Position numbers and translations under genes: made by a program. A stretch of DNA of 64,000 bases from Phragmites australis (taxonomy: Eukaryota > Streptophyta > Magnoliopsida > Poales > Poaceae), in assembly GCF_958298935.1 (NCBI RefSeq), contig NC_084928.1, positions 16,461,501 to 16,525,500 of the forward strand. Reading direction: 5' to 3'. Shown piece after piece: positions 11,683 through 23,871 of the stretch (position 1 is its first letter; the number at the start of each line of letters is the position of its first letter). Below the pieces are notes generated by a model. It ran no database searches. It saw only the letters and a program-made list of their open reading frames with translations, and had not been told where the DNA came from.

Positions 11683-14655
11683 TGTCACGTCCCAAATTTC
11701 GTAATCACGTGATTAAGCTTAATCATGCATCATTAGCACCATAATAAGTTACGAGGTAAATTATTTAGGCACACTAGAGCACTTTGTTCCGAGTCATTTG
11801 GATGAGAGAAAGAAAATCAAGAGAGAAAAGAATGTGATTCACATTTGAAATGGACTTTTTCTCTAACATGTGGGACCCACCACCCGGCCCCACACCACAC
11901 TCACTCAAAGAGGAAGCAGCCTCACCTGCTCTCTCTCTCCCCCTCACTCTCCCACCCTCACTCCCGTGCTCAACCGGCCAAAGAAGCAAAGGGGCAGCTC
12001 CTCTCTCCCTCTCTCTCAAGCATTCTCTCCTTCTCCCCCAAAATCCCACCTCAACACAAATTACTTAGCATGTACAGCTATAACCATGAGTAAATGAAAG
12101 AGAGCAGGTCTATCACAGCCTTTTATCTACATGAACGAAAATATACCGCTATCTTTCGAGGAGAACAGGTTATACTGCTTAAAGAAGGAATCGAGGTGCG
12201 CATGTGGTGTCTACGCGATCACTATCTCGTAAGCTATCCATCCCTCCAATTCATTTTCGTTTTCTCGAAGGATTCAAGCCAGTTTTGACGTCTTTTGGTG
12301 TTCATGGTTGAAGCACAAGAAGTATCGGTGTTCTTCGTCTTCCCGAGCTTTCTTCCTTCAACCGACGGTCCCCAAGCTCAGCAAAGCATCTTGGGTGAGT
12401 CCCCTAGGCATCCATGGCAAGAATCCGTGTTTTGGTTGGATTGATTTCGAATTTGGAGTTAGGGTTATGATGTTCATGAGTTCTTGAGGTTTTGGACTAA
12501 ATTAAAGGATTTGAGGAGATTTGAGTTAGGAATTGAGTTGATAGATTAGTGAGTGAGTTCTAGACCCCCATGAGCCATTGCAAAATCTTTCTCTTCGATT
12601 TGGAATCGAATCAACCAAAGTTTCCCCTTGAGATTTCTTTCTGCGCAAGGTCCGGAGTGTCCGGAGAAATCTCCGGGGACTCAACAAATCTCCAGAGAGT
12701 CCGGAGAAATCTCCAGAGACTCCGTAAATCTCTGGGGAGTCCACAGAAATCTCTAGAGACTCCGCAAGTCCGGAGAGTTCGAAGAAGTTTTCGGAGTCTC
12801 CAGTCTTCTGTATTTCTCCGGCATTGGTAGTTCGTGAATTTCGTGTTCTTCCTTATGTCTTATCCATTTAGCTTGTTGTTATGCATATTGTAGCCTACAT
12901 TGTTGCACTTCATTCATGCTCATCATTGCACACGTTCTTGTTTAGTGAGCAAAGAACTGATGTGTGACCCGGTCGTGTTGAAGGCGACACCAACCTCCTG
13001 GAGTTCTGTGAGTGTTGTATGGGGAGTATCGGGCGATCACCCAGGCAGCAAGGCAAGCAACTAAGCATATTGCACCTTTGATCAATTGAATGAAGTCTAA
13101 AATTGATAAACTATGCTAATGTATGTTTGCATGTGTCGAGTCGAGATCGGGTACAAATGGGTAGATCCTATGTTGAATGCATTACTTCTACCTTGATTTG
13201 TTGTTCATCCTTTCCTTGCCGCCTTGAGTATATTGCTGATGTCTAGGTTACAAGTCAAATCGAAATGCTTAGCAATGCATAGGTCATTCGGTAGAAGTCG
13301 AGTGGTTATTGTTTCATCGTTCACGAGTATAGGCGATATATACTTTTATATGATCACAATGTTGGATATGGGTTGATGATGGTTGGGTGAGTAGTGAGTA
13401 TGGGGCGAGATTTGGGTGGTGATAGGGGTGTTATCTGCTTTGGAGGAAAGTCCTAGGGGCAGGCCGGGAGAGGAACCCCAACACCATAGACTGCTTACAT
13501 CGTTTAAGCACTAATCATCGATGTAGTCTGCTTTAGCACTTACCTTCCTCACCACATGCTGATCTAATGGTAAGGCGAGCTGAATACCTCTGTAGTTGTG
13601 ATCATTTGGGCATGAACATCGACGGTGTGAGCAAGCGAGCTTGTAAGAGGTGCCAATTTGCTTCGGGAGTAGTTATAGTACCTCTGCGCCATGCGATGCA
13701 TGATCTAAATTGTTGGGGCTTATTGGGAAAGGTTGACATGAGTACCCCCTTGTATGGACCTATGTCGTCATGCAAGCCGTATGGTCCTCAAGTCATGTGG
13801 GTCCAGGAGTATCCCCCTACAGGATGTACAAATATTTCAAAATGCCGCACTCTTGGTCATGAGCATGCTTCTGTCCATCTACATCGGTCAAAAAGTTTTC
13901 ACTTGTTGTTGATGGTTGGATATGTGGGAGATGGTTGAGTTGGTCTTTGTTACATATATGTTCAATGGTTCTAGTCGTTTATGTTCAGTTGGTTATGGCT
14001 GGGTAGAATTATGTTGTAGTTGGTTAAGTTAGCTGCTCACATCTATGTGTCTAGGTTGCTTACCGTTTATGTTTAACTTAACCATGTGGTTTTTCCTTGC
14101 TAATAGCTCAATGCATAATCCTTGGAGTCAAGCTATGTATATGTGCTCTATATGATTTAAGTCTTGCGAGTACCTTCGTTCTCAGCTACTCCATAGGTTT
14201 GCAGGTGAGGAAGAGGTGGTGTTTGGCTACTTCATGCCTGCCGAGGGTGGTGGCAGGCTTGAGTAGTGCATCCTACTTAGTTGGCGTGCTTTTATGATGG
14301 AGCCTAAGGGCTTATGGCTATATCCTCCTTTTGTTGTATAGCTTTTGGTCTTCCGCTACTTAGTTTCTTTTGCTGGTTAGGAGTTGAGCATGTTTTAGTG
14401 TCCTCCTAGCTCTCCTTTGCTGTAAATTGTAATAACTAGTTGCATGCTTAAGAACTTATAATATAACTTTAATTACTAGCTCTTTCTTAAGCTGTGTTGT
14501 GATGCTATATGTTGTAAAGGCATGTGTTCCGATCTTGGGCACAAAACACATGCCAGGACTACCGAGATGATATTCTAGTTAATCATCAAGGTTGTGATTA
14601 TGAATAATGATCATCCTGGTGATTAATTAGAATATTGTCTGGACGGTTCCTCACA
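11683..14655 (+). mobile_element. B1: solo LTR of a Tekay-like gypsy element
   Basis: Starts TGTCACGTCCCAAATTTCG and ends GACGGTTCCTCACA, 2973 bp, flanked by a perfect 5-bp target duplication CTCCG (11678-11682 and 14656-14660). It matches the two LTRs of B2 along its length. No internal region is attached, so it arose by recombination between the two LTRs of a full insertion. It carries a CTCCGG-rich minisatellite near 12650-12800. The ORFs inside it are chance frames. Confidence 0.92.
12645..12805 (+). repeat. CTCCGG/CCGGAG minisatellite in B1
   Basis: About eight imperfect units of the type GTCCGGAGAAATCTCCAGAG follow each other. The matching stretch in the 5' LTR of B2 (18240-18385) is strongly diverged to TCCGCAGAAATCTGCGGA-like words, and in the 3' LTR of B2 (around 36830-36860) it is nearly absent. 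Confidence 0.75.
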
Positions 14656-14660
14656 CTCCG

Positions 14661-15807
14661 CCTCCACCTTGATATCCGTAACGCTCCCTACTATTGGTGA
14701 TATGCCCTAGAGGTGATCACGTATGCAAATTAGATCTACGAATGGGATTTAATATAATTGAATGTCCATTAAAATTTAGAGTCATGATGGGCTTTAATGA
14801 GATTAAAAGCCCATTAGTGTACTCTATAGAAGAGGAGGAACGAGTCGTGGGTGCTAGAGTTGATTTTGCGGCATGCGGTGCTAGCACACCTGCGTACAGC
14901 GTCCCATCCCTGTATGTGTGGATACCGTGGAGGCACTGTAGTGATTGTTGCGGTGCTGATCGGTGACAAGGACACTAAGACTGGTTCGACTACTTCCTCA
15001 TCACGATCAAGGACATAGTCGAGGCTTTCAGTTCATGGTCGACATGATCAACTACTTCCTCTACGTGGTTGCAAAGCTGGTCGAGGACATAGTGCCTGTA
15101 GTCAGAGCTGGTCGAGGACGTGGTGTCTGTGGTCAGAACAGGGAACCTTATGATAAAACCAAAGATCAGTCCGGTCATTGCTCCACTAATTCTGGTGAAC
15201 CTTCACAGGAATCAGCAACCCCAAAAAAGGGCAGAAGACGACACTCCCATATGAGGTCATATGGTCCATCCCATTTAGCACCAACTTGCTCTGCTGAGAA
15301 TGCGCATAGTGCAAGAATGCAAAAGCTGCAGACCTGGGTTTTTGACCCTGCGAGCGCCAAAGCCACGCAAAATACTGACAAATGGACAATTGCATTTAGA
15401 GTCAGCTACTGAATATGCAGTTCATACCGGCTAAGAGCACCAACCAGCATGTAGATTTAGGGGAAACAAAGGCCGATGGTGAAAAATGTGAGGAACACAA
15501 CGACCTCGTGCTCACATGGCTACGAAGTCATCTCGTTGATCGAAGGCAGCCAGGCATCACCGACTTCATGAATCCACCATTTCTCCGCTAGAGCCTTGAT
15601 ATGCCCTTCGGTGCAATTGCTAACACTGAAAAAGAGCAATGAAGGGATGGTCGTACTAGCGCACTAATGCTTGCCCTTAGTCATCTCCCGAAGGGTCCAG
15701 GAAACAGAATGCCAAGAGTGGACAAAGAATACCTAACCCAAAGGGTGTACACAACAACAAGGAGGATATCTGAAGAATAGGAACATAATGCGGTGAATGA
15801 TAAGAAT
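14661..15807. other. Mixed transposon debris, no clear gene
   Basis: 14661-14690 continues the antisense ORF of element A. From about 14692, GGTGATATGCCCTAGAGGTG resembles the start of Angela/BARE-type copia LTRs (ATGCCCTAGAGGCAATAATA), which suggests a fragment of one. At 15087-15151 a 33-bp sequence beginning CTGGTCGAGGACRTRGTG occurs twice in tandem. The plus-strand frame 14963-15412 (149 codons) has no recognised domain. Confidence 0.3.
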
Positions 15808-15934
15808 TACCCAGTACCCAAGTCACGACCCTAGAAAATTCAGGGCATGTCGCGGCATGTCACCACATGCTTATATATATATACCCAGTACCCAAGTCAC
15901 GACCCTAGAAAATTCAGGGCACGTCGCGGCATGT
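15808..15934 (+). repeat. 53-bp direct duplication
   Basis: TACCCAGTACCCAAGTCACG and the 33 bases after it occur at 15808-15860 and again at 15882-15934 with one mismatch. They are separated by a 21-base AT-rich spacer containing TATATATATA. Confidence 0.85.
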
Positions 15935-16221
15935 TAGAATGTGGCATGCACCTTGACACATGAGGCCCACACAGGTCTTGTCATGTCTGCACTATGAGAG
16001 AGTTAAAGGACGTGGGGGTGACACATGGCAAGCGGATATGGCATAACCAAATTTATCACCCATAATGGCCTTGAGAGCATTAGCGCCACTGTATGACGCC
16101 ATAATGGTGTACAGCGTGTGCGTTGAGATGCCTAGGTTCTCATGGGAAACCACAATAGTGGCCACAAAACCTCAAGCAATGTGTGACTGTTCATGCACTA
16201 AAACCGGCCTAATCCGCCGCA

Positions 16222-16230
16222 TATAAAATA
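16222..16230 (+). promoter_or_regulatory. TATA box-like site before the F-box pseudogene
   Basis: TATAAAATA lies 99 bases before the ATG at 16329, a usual plant spacing. It suggests the host-gene fragment was copied together with its core promoter. Confidence 0.4.
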
Positions 16231-16328
16231 CAGAACTAACGAATATCAACCTCACACAGCTTCAAACCCAGCCAACATTACCACCCACCACCTAGCAAGT
16301 GATGCCTAAGGCCTAGCGAAGCCTCAAC

Positions 16329-17300
16329 ATGGTAGTCATGAAGTGGGCAGACCTCCCGTGGCCAACCCTTCGCGCCATCACCAACTGCTTCGACGAGCCG
16401 AGGGATTTCATGTCCTTTAGGGCGACTTGCTCTGGGTGGCGCAACAACGTCCGGTGCGAAGAGCAGTCGCACTTTGCCCCATGGATCCTCCAAACAGACG
16501 AAATCCATGAGTCAGGCAAAGTATCATTTTACTTGCTGACTGAGGAGCGGACCTTTGTCGTACAAGTCCCCTCCATCACAGGGCACAAAACATGAGTCAA
16601 GACCTTTGAGGGAAGTTATTTGATAGGGTTCGACTGCAACAATGACTTTGCCAGCATAGTAAACCCGCTGACAGGACATGTGCAGAAGCTACCTCCGCTC
16701 CCAGAATAGGCCCGATATCACAACTCGAATGGTTTCTTCATATGCCCAAAGTTAGGAGATGACATAGAAAGAGTCATTATCATCTACACGTACTGCAACT
16801 GCCACATCACATATGGAGAGCATGTTGAGGAAGCGTCATGGTGGCAAGTCAGTAGCACGGGCTGTTGAATACCGGAATCAGCAGAGGAACTATGGGTATG
16901 GATGTGGCCCGAAGGGAAAGAAGTTTCATGGATCACGAAAGCGAGAGGCCATGTAATCCTCCTCTAAAACAACACATCTTGAGCTCCGTCCCTAGATGAT
17001 GTCCAATGGGCGTCACCGCCGAAAGCTCCACACAACTTCAAGGGCAACAACGAGGAATGGATCCTCCTAGGTCACAAAGCTAGATTGCGACCCTGAAGCT
17101 CCACAACAAGATCATATTGCAGAGCTGGGATGTCACGTGGTACATCCTAGCATGAGAAAGGGACCTTGTAGGCCTTTGCAAAGGCTACATCCACTTCCTT
17201 GAATGGACCAATATTACGTATGGTAGTGGGACGTTGCAGCGAATATCCCAGCCATTGGCTAGGCTATCCCTGCAGCACATCATTAGGTGCTAGGCACCTG
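16329..17300 (+). pseudogene. F-box / DUF295 protein pseudogene
   Basis: Looks like a grass F-box protein with a C-terminal DUF295 (PF03478, KIB1-4-type beta-propeller) domain. Such proteins are substrate receptors of SCF ubiquitin ligases. The N-terminus has MKWADLPWPTLRAITNCFDE and FRATCSGWRNNV, an F-box, then APWILQTDE. After a stop at 16593-16595 the frame goes on with SYLIGFD, ASIVNPLTGHVQKLPPLP (16650-16705) and ASWWQVSSTGC, all DUF295 hallmarks. Near 17100-17210 KIILQSWDVTWYILA and DLVGLCKGYIHFLEW follow. At least four in-frame stops make it a pseudogene. It lies among retrotransposon sequences, between B1 and B2, so it is either a captured gene fragment or a relic of the old target locus. 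Confidence 0.75.
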
Positions 17301-17424
17301 GTACATTCCAAGTTTGGAATAGGATACCTCGCCAAACGAGAAGGAGCATCAGCCATCGCACCACGCATAGCTACATTGTATAGGTCACGTAGAGACTATA
17401 TCTTGAAACCCATTAACAAGTACT

Positions 17425-20326
17425 TGTCACGTCCCAAATTCCGTAATTGCATGATTAAGCTTAATCATGAATCATTAGTGTCATAATTAAATTCATGGCA
17501 AATTATTTTGGCACATTAGAGCCATTCGTTTTGAGTCAATCGGGTGAGAGAAAGAAATTTAGGAAAGAAAAAAATGGATTTCGCAGCTAAAATGGACTTA
17601 TTTCTTTTACATGTGGGACCTGCCTAGCTGGCCTACCCCACACCTCACTCTCCCTCTCCCTCACATGCAGCCACCTGCTCTCACCCTCACTCCCGTGCTC
17701 AACTGGCCAAAGAAGCAAAGGGGCAGCTCCCCTCTCCCTCTCTCTCAAGCACTCTCTCCTTCTCCCTCAAAATCCCACCACAAGAGAAGGAATCGAGGTG
17801 CGCATATGGTGTCTACGCGATCACTAGCTCGTAATCTATCCATCCCTCCAATTCATTTTTGTTTTTCCAAAGGATTCGAGCCGGTTTTGACGTCTTTTGG
17901 TATTCATGGTTCAAGCACAAGAAGCACTGGGGTTCTTCCTCTTCCCGAGCTTTCCTCCTTCAACTGATGGTCCCCAAGCTCGGCAAAGCATCTTGGGTGA
18001 GTCCCCTAGGCATCCATGGCAAGAATCCGTATTTTGGTTGGATAGATTTCAAATTTGGAGTTAGGGTTGTGAAGTTCATGAGTTCTTGAGGTTTTGTACT
18101 AAATTAAAGGATTTTAGGAGATTTGAGTTAGGAATCGTGTTGTTAGGTTGATGGGTGAATTCTAGACTTTGTAAACTATCTCAAACATATCTCCCTTTGG
18201 TTTGGAGAAGCTTGCAAATCAAATTGACTATTTTCCCCACAAAGAATAGCTGTTCTGGAAAGTTCAGAGACTTTGGAAAAAATTTCAAAGACTCCGCAGT
18301 TCGGATACTCTGCAAAAACTCATGGATACTCCACAAAAATGCGGAATCTCTGCAGAAATCTGCGGAAGCTCCACAGTTATTGTTCATCAGGAGATCTGAG
18401 GCTTGAAAAATTCATAATAAATTATCCATAGCTCCAAAAATTATAAAACTAATTTTGTTGGTTTCATAATAACCTCCTCTACCTATTAAAAATGTCTCCA
18501 GTTGTTAAACTAATTATGTTAAGGCTTCATCAATTCACCATTAATTCTTTACACGTCCAAAATTGGTGAATCCAATTTTGTTTGTTCCAACTAGGAAAAA
18601 TGTTTTCATGCATTATCATGCAGATTTTATGCCATTTCATCATATGCTTATTGCAGTGTATTCTTTTCTTTAGTGATCATCATACCAGAGAGTGACGGGT
18701 TTTCGCTGGAAGGTTTTGTGGTTGATCTTGAATGGAAGAAGAGCAGCAAGGCAAGCATATAAGCATATTGCACCCTTGAATGAATTGTGGAGTCCAAATT
18801 TATAAATTACGTTTTATGCATGTTCACATGTTTAGTGACTCAATGTTGGGTCAACGTGGGTAGAACCTATGTTGATGCATGATCTCTACCTTAACTTATT
18901 GATGAATTTGTATCCTTGTAACCTAGGCTTAATATAAGGTTGTTAATATAAAAAATGATACGAGATGCTTAGCAATACATAGGTCATCAGTAAAAGTCGA
19001 GTGGTGGACTATTCCATCGCTCGCGAGCTATAGGTTTACTTATGGTTCATACTGCAAATATTGATGATAGTTGGATGAGTGGTGAGGATGAGACGAGATG
19101 TGGGCGGTGTTAGGGGTATCATCTGCCTTGGAGGAGGTTCCCAGGGTAGTTCGGGGAGGGAGCTCGGATACCGTAGACCGCTTTGCATCGGTTAAGCATC
19201 GATTGTTGGCCATTGGCTTAAGCACTTCCGTACTCACCACATGCTGATCTAAGGGTAACGTAAGCCAAATACCTCTGTAGGTGTGATCAATTGGGCCTGA
19301 ACATCAACGGTATAAGTGGGCGGGCTTGTAGAGGTATCTAGTTTGCTCCGAGAGTAGTTCTGGATACCTCCATGCTGAGCGATACATATATCAAATGGTT
19401 GTGGATTCTTGGGAAAGGTTGTCACGAGCACCCCCTTGTGTGCACTTTAGCAGGTGGCACAAGCCGAATGGTCCTCGTATCATGTGGCTAAAGGAGTATC
19501 CCCTGCAGGGTGTAAAAATATTTTGAAATGCCGCGCTATCGGTCATGAGCATACTTTCTATCCATGCGCACCATCGTAGAGTTTCATTGTGGGTTAATGG
19601 TGGTATGGGTGATTGTTGGAAAATGTTGATGTTGGCTCTGATATATTACTTTGGTTCCTTTTACACTCCTATAACAGTTGTTGGATTTCAGTTTATGTTG
19701 GTTAAGTATAGGTGCTCACACATATGTCTAGGTTGCTTAAGCATTTTAAATGTACTTAACCTTGTGGATGTTTCCTTGCTAATAGCTCAATCCATAATTC
19801 CCTGAGTCGAGCTATGTTTATGTGCTCTATATGGTTTAAATCTTGCAAGTACCTTCGTACTCAGCTGCTCTACAGGTTTTGCAGGTGAGAAAGTTGGCTA
19901 TTTCATGCCTGCCGAGGGTGGTGGCGAGCTTGAGTAGTGCATCCTACTCAGTTGGCGTGCTTTTGTGGTGGAGCCTAAGGGCTTATGGCTCCATCCTCCT
20001 TTTGTTGTATAGCTTTTAGTCTTCCGCTGCTTAGTTTCTTTTGCTGGTTAGGAGTTGAGCATGTTTTAGTCTCCTCCTAACTCTCCTTTGCTGTAAATTG
20101 TAATAACTTGTTGCATACTTAAGAACTTGTAATATAACTTTAATTACTTGCTCTTTCTTAAGCTGTGTTGTGATGTTATATGTTGTAAAGGCATGTGTTT
20201 TGATCTTTGGCACAAAACACGTACCGAGACTACCAGGATGATATTCTGGTTAATCATCGAGGTTGTGATTATGAATAATGATCCTCCTGGTGATTAATTA
20301 GAATATTTTCTGGACAGTTCCTCACA
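17425..20326 (+). repeat. B2 5' LTR
   Basis: Starts TGTCACGTCCCAAATTCCG and ends GGACAGTTCCTCACA, 2902 bp, clearly related to B1 over its length. The ORFs in it (for example 17611-17967) are chance frames in a CT-rich stretch. Confidence 0.88.
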
Positions 20327-20329
20327 GCG

Positions 20330-20341
20330 TAGTATCAAAGC
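20330..20341 (+). other. B2 primer binding site (mutated)
   Basis: TAGTATCAAAGC stands four bases after the LTR. It matches the initiator-Met tRNA site TGGTATCAGAGC except for two G-to-A changes, typical of decay of methylated DNA. Confidence 0.65.
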
Positions 20342-21102
20342 TTGGTTTAATGTAGTAGGCTAAAAATGCTTAGGACGTAGGTTAGCAAGTGTGTCAACCC
20401 ACTAAAGCCACCCACTAAAGTATTCTTTCATGCTACTATGTATAAACTTGTTATACTATGCCCCTAAGTATAATGCGTTCTTGGTTGCTGCACATTAGTT
20501 ATTTATGTTTGCATTGTGTTATCTCTTATCATCATGTTATTGTTAATCATGTTACATTGGTGCATCCCGATAGCCGCTAGTATCGGACGCTCAACCGGTG
20601 CGAGGTAGGGGCTCGATGCATCTCGTACGGCAATGGTACGGAAAGTAAATACGTGGGCAACCACGTATAAAATGTAGCTTGGGCGGCGAGTTGCACAAGC
20701 ACCATTCGTGCAAATATTTATTCTCTTCATGCGAAAGGTGATGTAAGTGATGTGATGACTATTTGGGGAGAGATGCATTTGGGAAAGAAACATAAAGATA
20801 AGGATCGAGCATACTTCCATGTTCCATTGTTCATCTTGCACCATACACTTGAGCATGCATTTTTCCCTGTTAAAATCCAAGTCTAAAATTTTTGCTAAAC
20901 TACGGACACTACACACAATTTGGCGGATCCTCCGCAAAAGTGCGGAGACTGCGAAGATTTTTGCGGACTCTCCGCACATTTGAGCGTGCATTTTTTGCTG
21001 ATGTGCCTTAGTGTGCGTCACTTGAAAATGGTGTCCCGCTAACGCTAGTATTCTATGTCAGAATTTGACTGTTCTTTTTCTTCGTCTTAGAGCCAAAATA
21101 GG

Positions 21103-22222
21103 ATGAGAACCCGTGGCAGTTTGGGTGAGCTTCCTGAGGCCTCAAATGAGAACAACCCTCCATTGCCTCCACCACCGAGCATGACGGATGTACTCATGAA
21201 AATTTAGCAGAACCGTCAAACTCAGACGGCGCTTCTCGAGGCTCTCGTGTGCAACACGGCCCCTCATGGAGGAGGTGGGGCCGGGCGCCAAGATGACTTC
21301 TTATATTTTCTACGGACTCAGCCGCCCACATTCTTGCGGGTTGAGGATCCTCTGGATGCCGACCACTGGCTCCGGACTATCAAGCAAAAGCTCGCTCTCC
21401 TTCGATGTGAGTACCACGAGAGGGCGCTCTTCACCACTCATCAGCTTCAGGGTGCGACGGGCACGTGGTGGTCTAACTTCTTGGCTATGCACCCTGCCAA
21501 TCACCAAGTGTCTTGGACAGAGTTCCGCTAGGCATTCCGTGACTTCCACATTCCTAAGGGCCTTATGGATATCAAGAGGTGGGAGTTTATGGACCTCAAG
21601 CAAGGAGGCAGATCGGTGATGTGCAGGTGTTCAACCACCTTGCATAGTATACTCAGGATGAGGACAACACCGACGAGCAAAAGCAATACCGCTTTGTGAA
21701 CAGCCTCAACTCTAAGATGCAAGACCGGCTGTCAGTGCATGAGTTCGCCAACTTCAATAAGCTAGTGAGCACCTTCCTCACGGTGGAGTTCAAGTTGAAG
21801 AATCACCAAGAGGAGAAGAAGCGCAAGAGGGTTTCGTCGCCTTCCATGGGTGGTAGTTCTCAACGTGCGCGTACGGAGGGTCAGCCTCCACTATCTCACA
21901 TGCTGGCCTCGACTGCTCCATGGCCGATGTGGGTGGTGCGGCGTCTATCCTTCTCCGCTCCACAAGGATAATCTCCAAGACCTACCGGCTCTCAAGCGAG
22001 TGTGACTGGTGGCCCCGGCGGCCCGTTCTACAATTGTGTGCGCACCGGGCATTATGCGCGGGATTGCCCTCATTCGAAGCCGGGAGCCGCAGTGACTACT
22101 CCAAGGCCACCACTATCCTCTCCATCCATTCATCAAGCCTCCACCACTTCGCATGGTCCCCAAGCGTGGTTGAGCACGCCACGCCACCGCTGATGGAGTT
22201 CACGAGGGTGACAACGTACTGA
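21103..22222 (+). pseudogene. B2 gag (decayed, chromovirus type)
   Basis: Gag of the Tekay/Del branch of Ty3/gypsy. From the ATG at 21103 the frame reads a Pro-rich start, a stop at 21208, then DADHWLRTIKQKLALLRCEY, HQLQGATGTWWSNFLAMHP and VSWTEFR (21340-21530), the Retrotrans_gag (PF03732) core. A TAG follows at 21529-21531, and after a shift MQDRLSVHEFANFNKLV and EEKKRKR (21717-21830). The zinc knuckle near 22028-22070 reads FYNCVRTGHYARDCP, with the first Cys replaced by Phe. The sequence stops resembling a retrotransposon soon after 22200, where the deletion begins. The leader 20342-21102 has no gene but contains GCGGAG/CTCCGC palindromic words (20930-20990) like those of the LTR. Confidence 0.78.
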
Positions 22223-22328
22223 TGGATACGTTATTTATGAGTTTTAATTCTATATCATTACTCCAATAGTTGTTCTTTTTTATTATGGGGCTTCTCCCTG
22301 TTTGATAATGACAAGTTATACATGGTGG

Positions 22329-22581
22329 CATTAGCGTCATAATTAAATTCATGGTAAATTATTATGGCACATTAGAGCCATTCATTTTGAGTCAATCGGG
22401 AGAGAAAGAAATTTGGGAGAGAAAAGAATAGATTTCGCAGCTAAAATGGACTTATTTCTTTTACATGTGGGACCCACCTAGCTGCCCAGCCCCACACTTC
22501 ACTCTCCCTCTCCCTCACGTGCAGCCACCTGCTCCCACCCTCACTCCCGTGCTCAACCAGCCAAAGAAGCAAAGGGGCAGC
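22329..22581 (+). repeat. B2 3' LTR, left part
   Basis: Matches the 5' LTR from its base ~46 onward (CATTAGCGTCATAATTAAAT) up to AAAGGGGCAGC. There element C begins. The missing first bases belong to the internal deletion. About 100 bases before it (22223-22328) match nothing else here. Confidence 0.88.
22577..22581. repeat. Element C target duplication, left copy
   Basis: GCAGC, repeated at 36311-36315. The sequence around it in the intact LTR (17725 area) reads GGGGCAGCTCCCCTCTCC, with a single GCAGC. Confidence 0.9.
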
Positions 22582-23871
22582 TGTCGGAGGGTGAGCTCCT
22601 ATCGCAGGGATCCGGAGGGACCCCTTTTTGAGATTCAGCCGGGGGGATGATTCTGAATATGTTTGCGGGAGAAATAAATGGATGTAAATGCAGTGGCAAG
22701 TGGGGTGGAATGATCTAATGCAGAATGCAGTAAATGCATTGGAGGGATTTTTAGACAGGTTCGGGCCGCACTGAGCGTAATACCCTACTCCTATGTGGAT
22801 GCTATAAATGTCCTGAGAATGTCTCTCAGGAATGTTGCTAGTTACAAAAATGTTTGTCTATCCTAGAGCTTCGGGCTCCTTGTTCTTCGGTGGTCTCAGC
22901 TTCTGTGCTAGTACTGAGGGTTCTTCGAGTCTTGGCGTATGTGCTCTCTCTGAACCCTCTGAGAATGTGTGTATTAGCCTTCTCTTTTGTCCGTACCGCT
23001 GGCTCTCTTAAATACCCGCCGGTGGTAGCGTGCCCCGAAAGGGAGGGCACGAGTTCCAAGGCGTCATAAATGGAAAAGTGGTCATTATGGGCTGCTGTGC
23101 GAAGTGACGAGGGGTTGAAAACGCGCCCCCTGCCCTGTCTTCAGTTGTCATAATGGCGCTGTCAACGGGCGCTGTGGAGAGGGCCCACCGGGCAGCTGCA
23201 GAGCAGCCCGACGTGCCCGCCCGGTCTTGTTCGTCTGACACAGCAGGGCGGCAGGCGGGGCGCCTCGGGCCTTGCGATGCTATCCCGAGGCGCGCCGGAT
23301 GACGCTGGATGGGACCCGTGCATTAAATGTCCCCACGCCCTTCTACCAGGAATGTGGTAGGGACTGACACCGAGCGTGGCAGGAGCAGTCGGAGGTGACG
23401 GGCCATGCACCCTTTTAAATGCGGCATCGGTCCTTTCACAGGCTGACACCTCACCGCTGGACCCCTGTGGGGGCCACCGACGTATGACTTCTTGGGCCGT
23501 CGGGGAACCGAGTGCTCGGGGGTCACTGTTCACATCCCCGAGCACTCTCTCCCGGAAACCCCCTCTCTTGGTCCTCAGGGGACCAAGTGCTCGAGGGCCA
23601 CCCGGTAGTCGGCTTTTCTGGTCGTCGGGGTACTTGGGTGCTCGGGGGCCACTGTTCATGACCCCGAGCACTCTCTTCCCGGTCACTTGGTCTTCGCAGA
23701 TCATCGGGGAACCCGGGTACTCGGGGACCACTGTTCATGGCCCTGAGCGCCCTCTCTCGGGACTTAGTCTTTTCGTACCTTGCGGAGATGATCCCCGTGG
23801 GAGGGCGCCACGTGGCGGATTGCTGGCCTGGCCTCGGGATTCGGGGACCCTTGGTTCCTAATTCACTGACA
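22582..23871 (-). repeat. Element C 3' LTR
   Basis: On the plus strand it runs TGTCGGAGGGTGAGCTCC to TTCACTGACA, 1290 bp. It is 174 bp shorter than the 5' LTR, mainly because it holds fewer units of the roughly 70-bp palindromic repeat (23480-23770). A polypurine tract, GGGCTCGGGGGCTGC on the minus strand, adjoins it at 23872-23886. Confidence 0.92.
23478..23770. repeat. Palindromic ~70-bp tandem repeats in element C 3' LTR
   Basis: About four units built on CCGAGTGCTCGGGGG, a short spacer and CCCCGAGCACTCTC, each able to fold as a hairpin. The second unit is truncated: GACCAAGTGCTCGAGGGCCA runs straight into CCGGTAGTCGGCTTTTC. Compared with the six units in the other LTR, about two and a half are missing here. 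Confidence 0.85.

Noticed and set aside
15175..15381. Minus-strand GAKWDGPYDLI resembling the C-terminal tail of gypsy pol
   Set aside because: Only about ten residues match and the flanks do not; too short to support a pol fragment.
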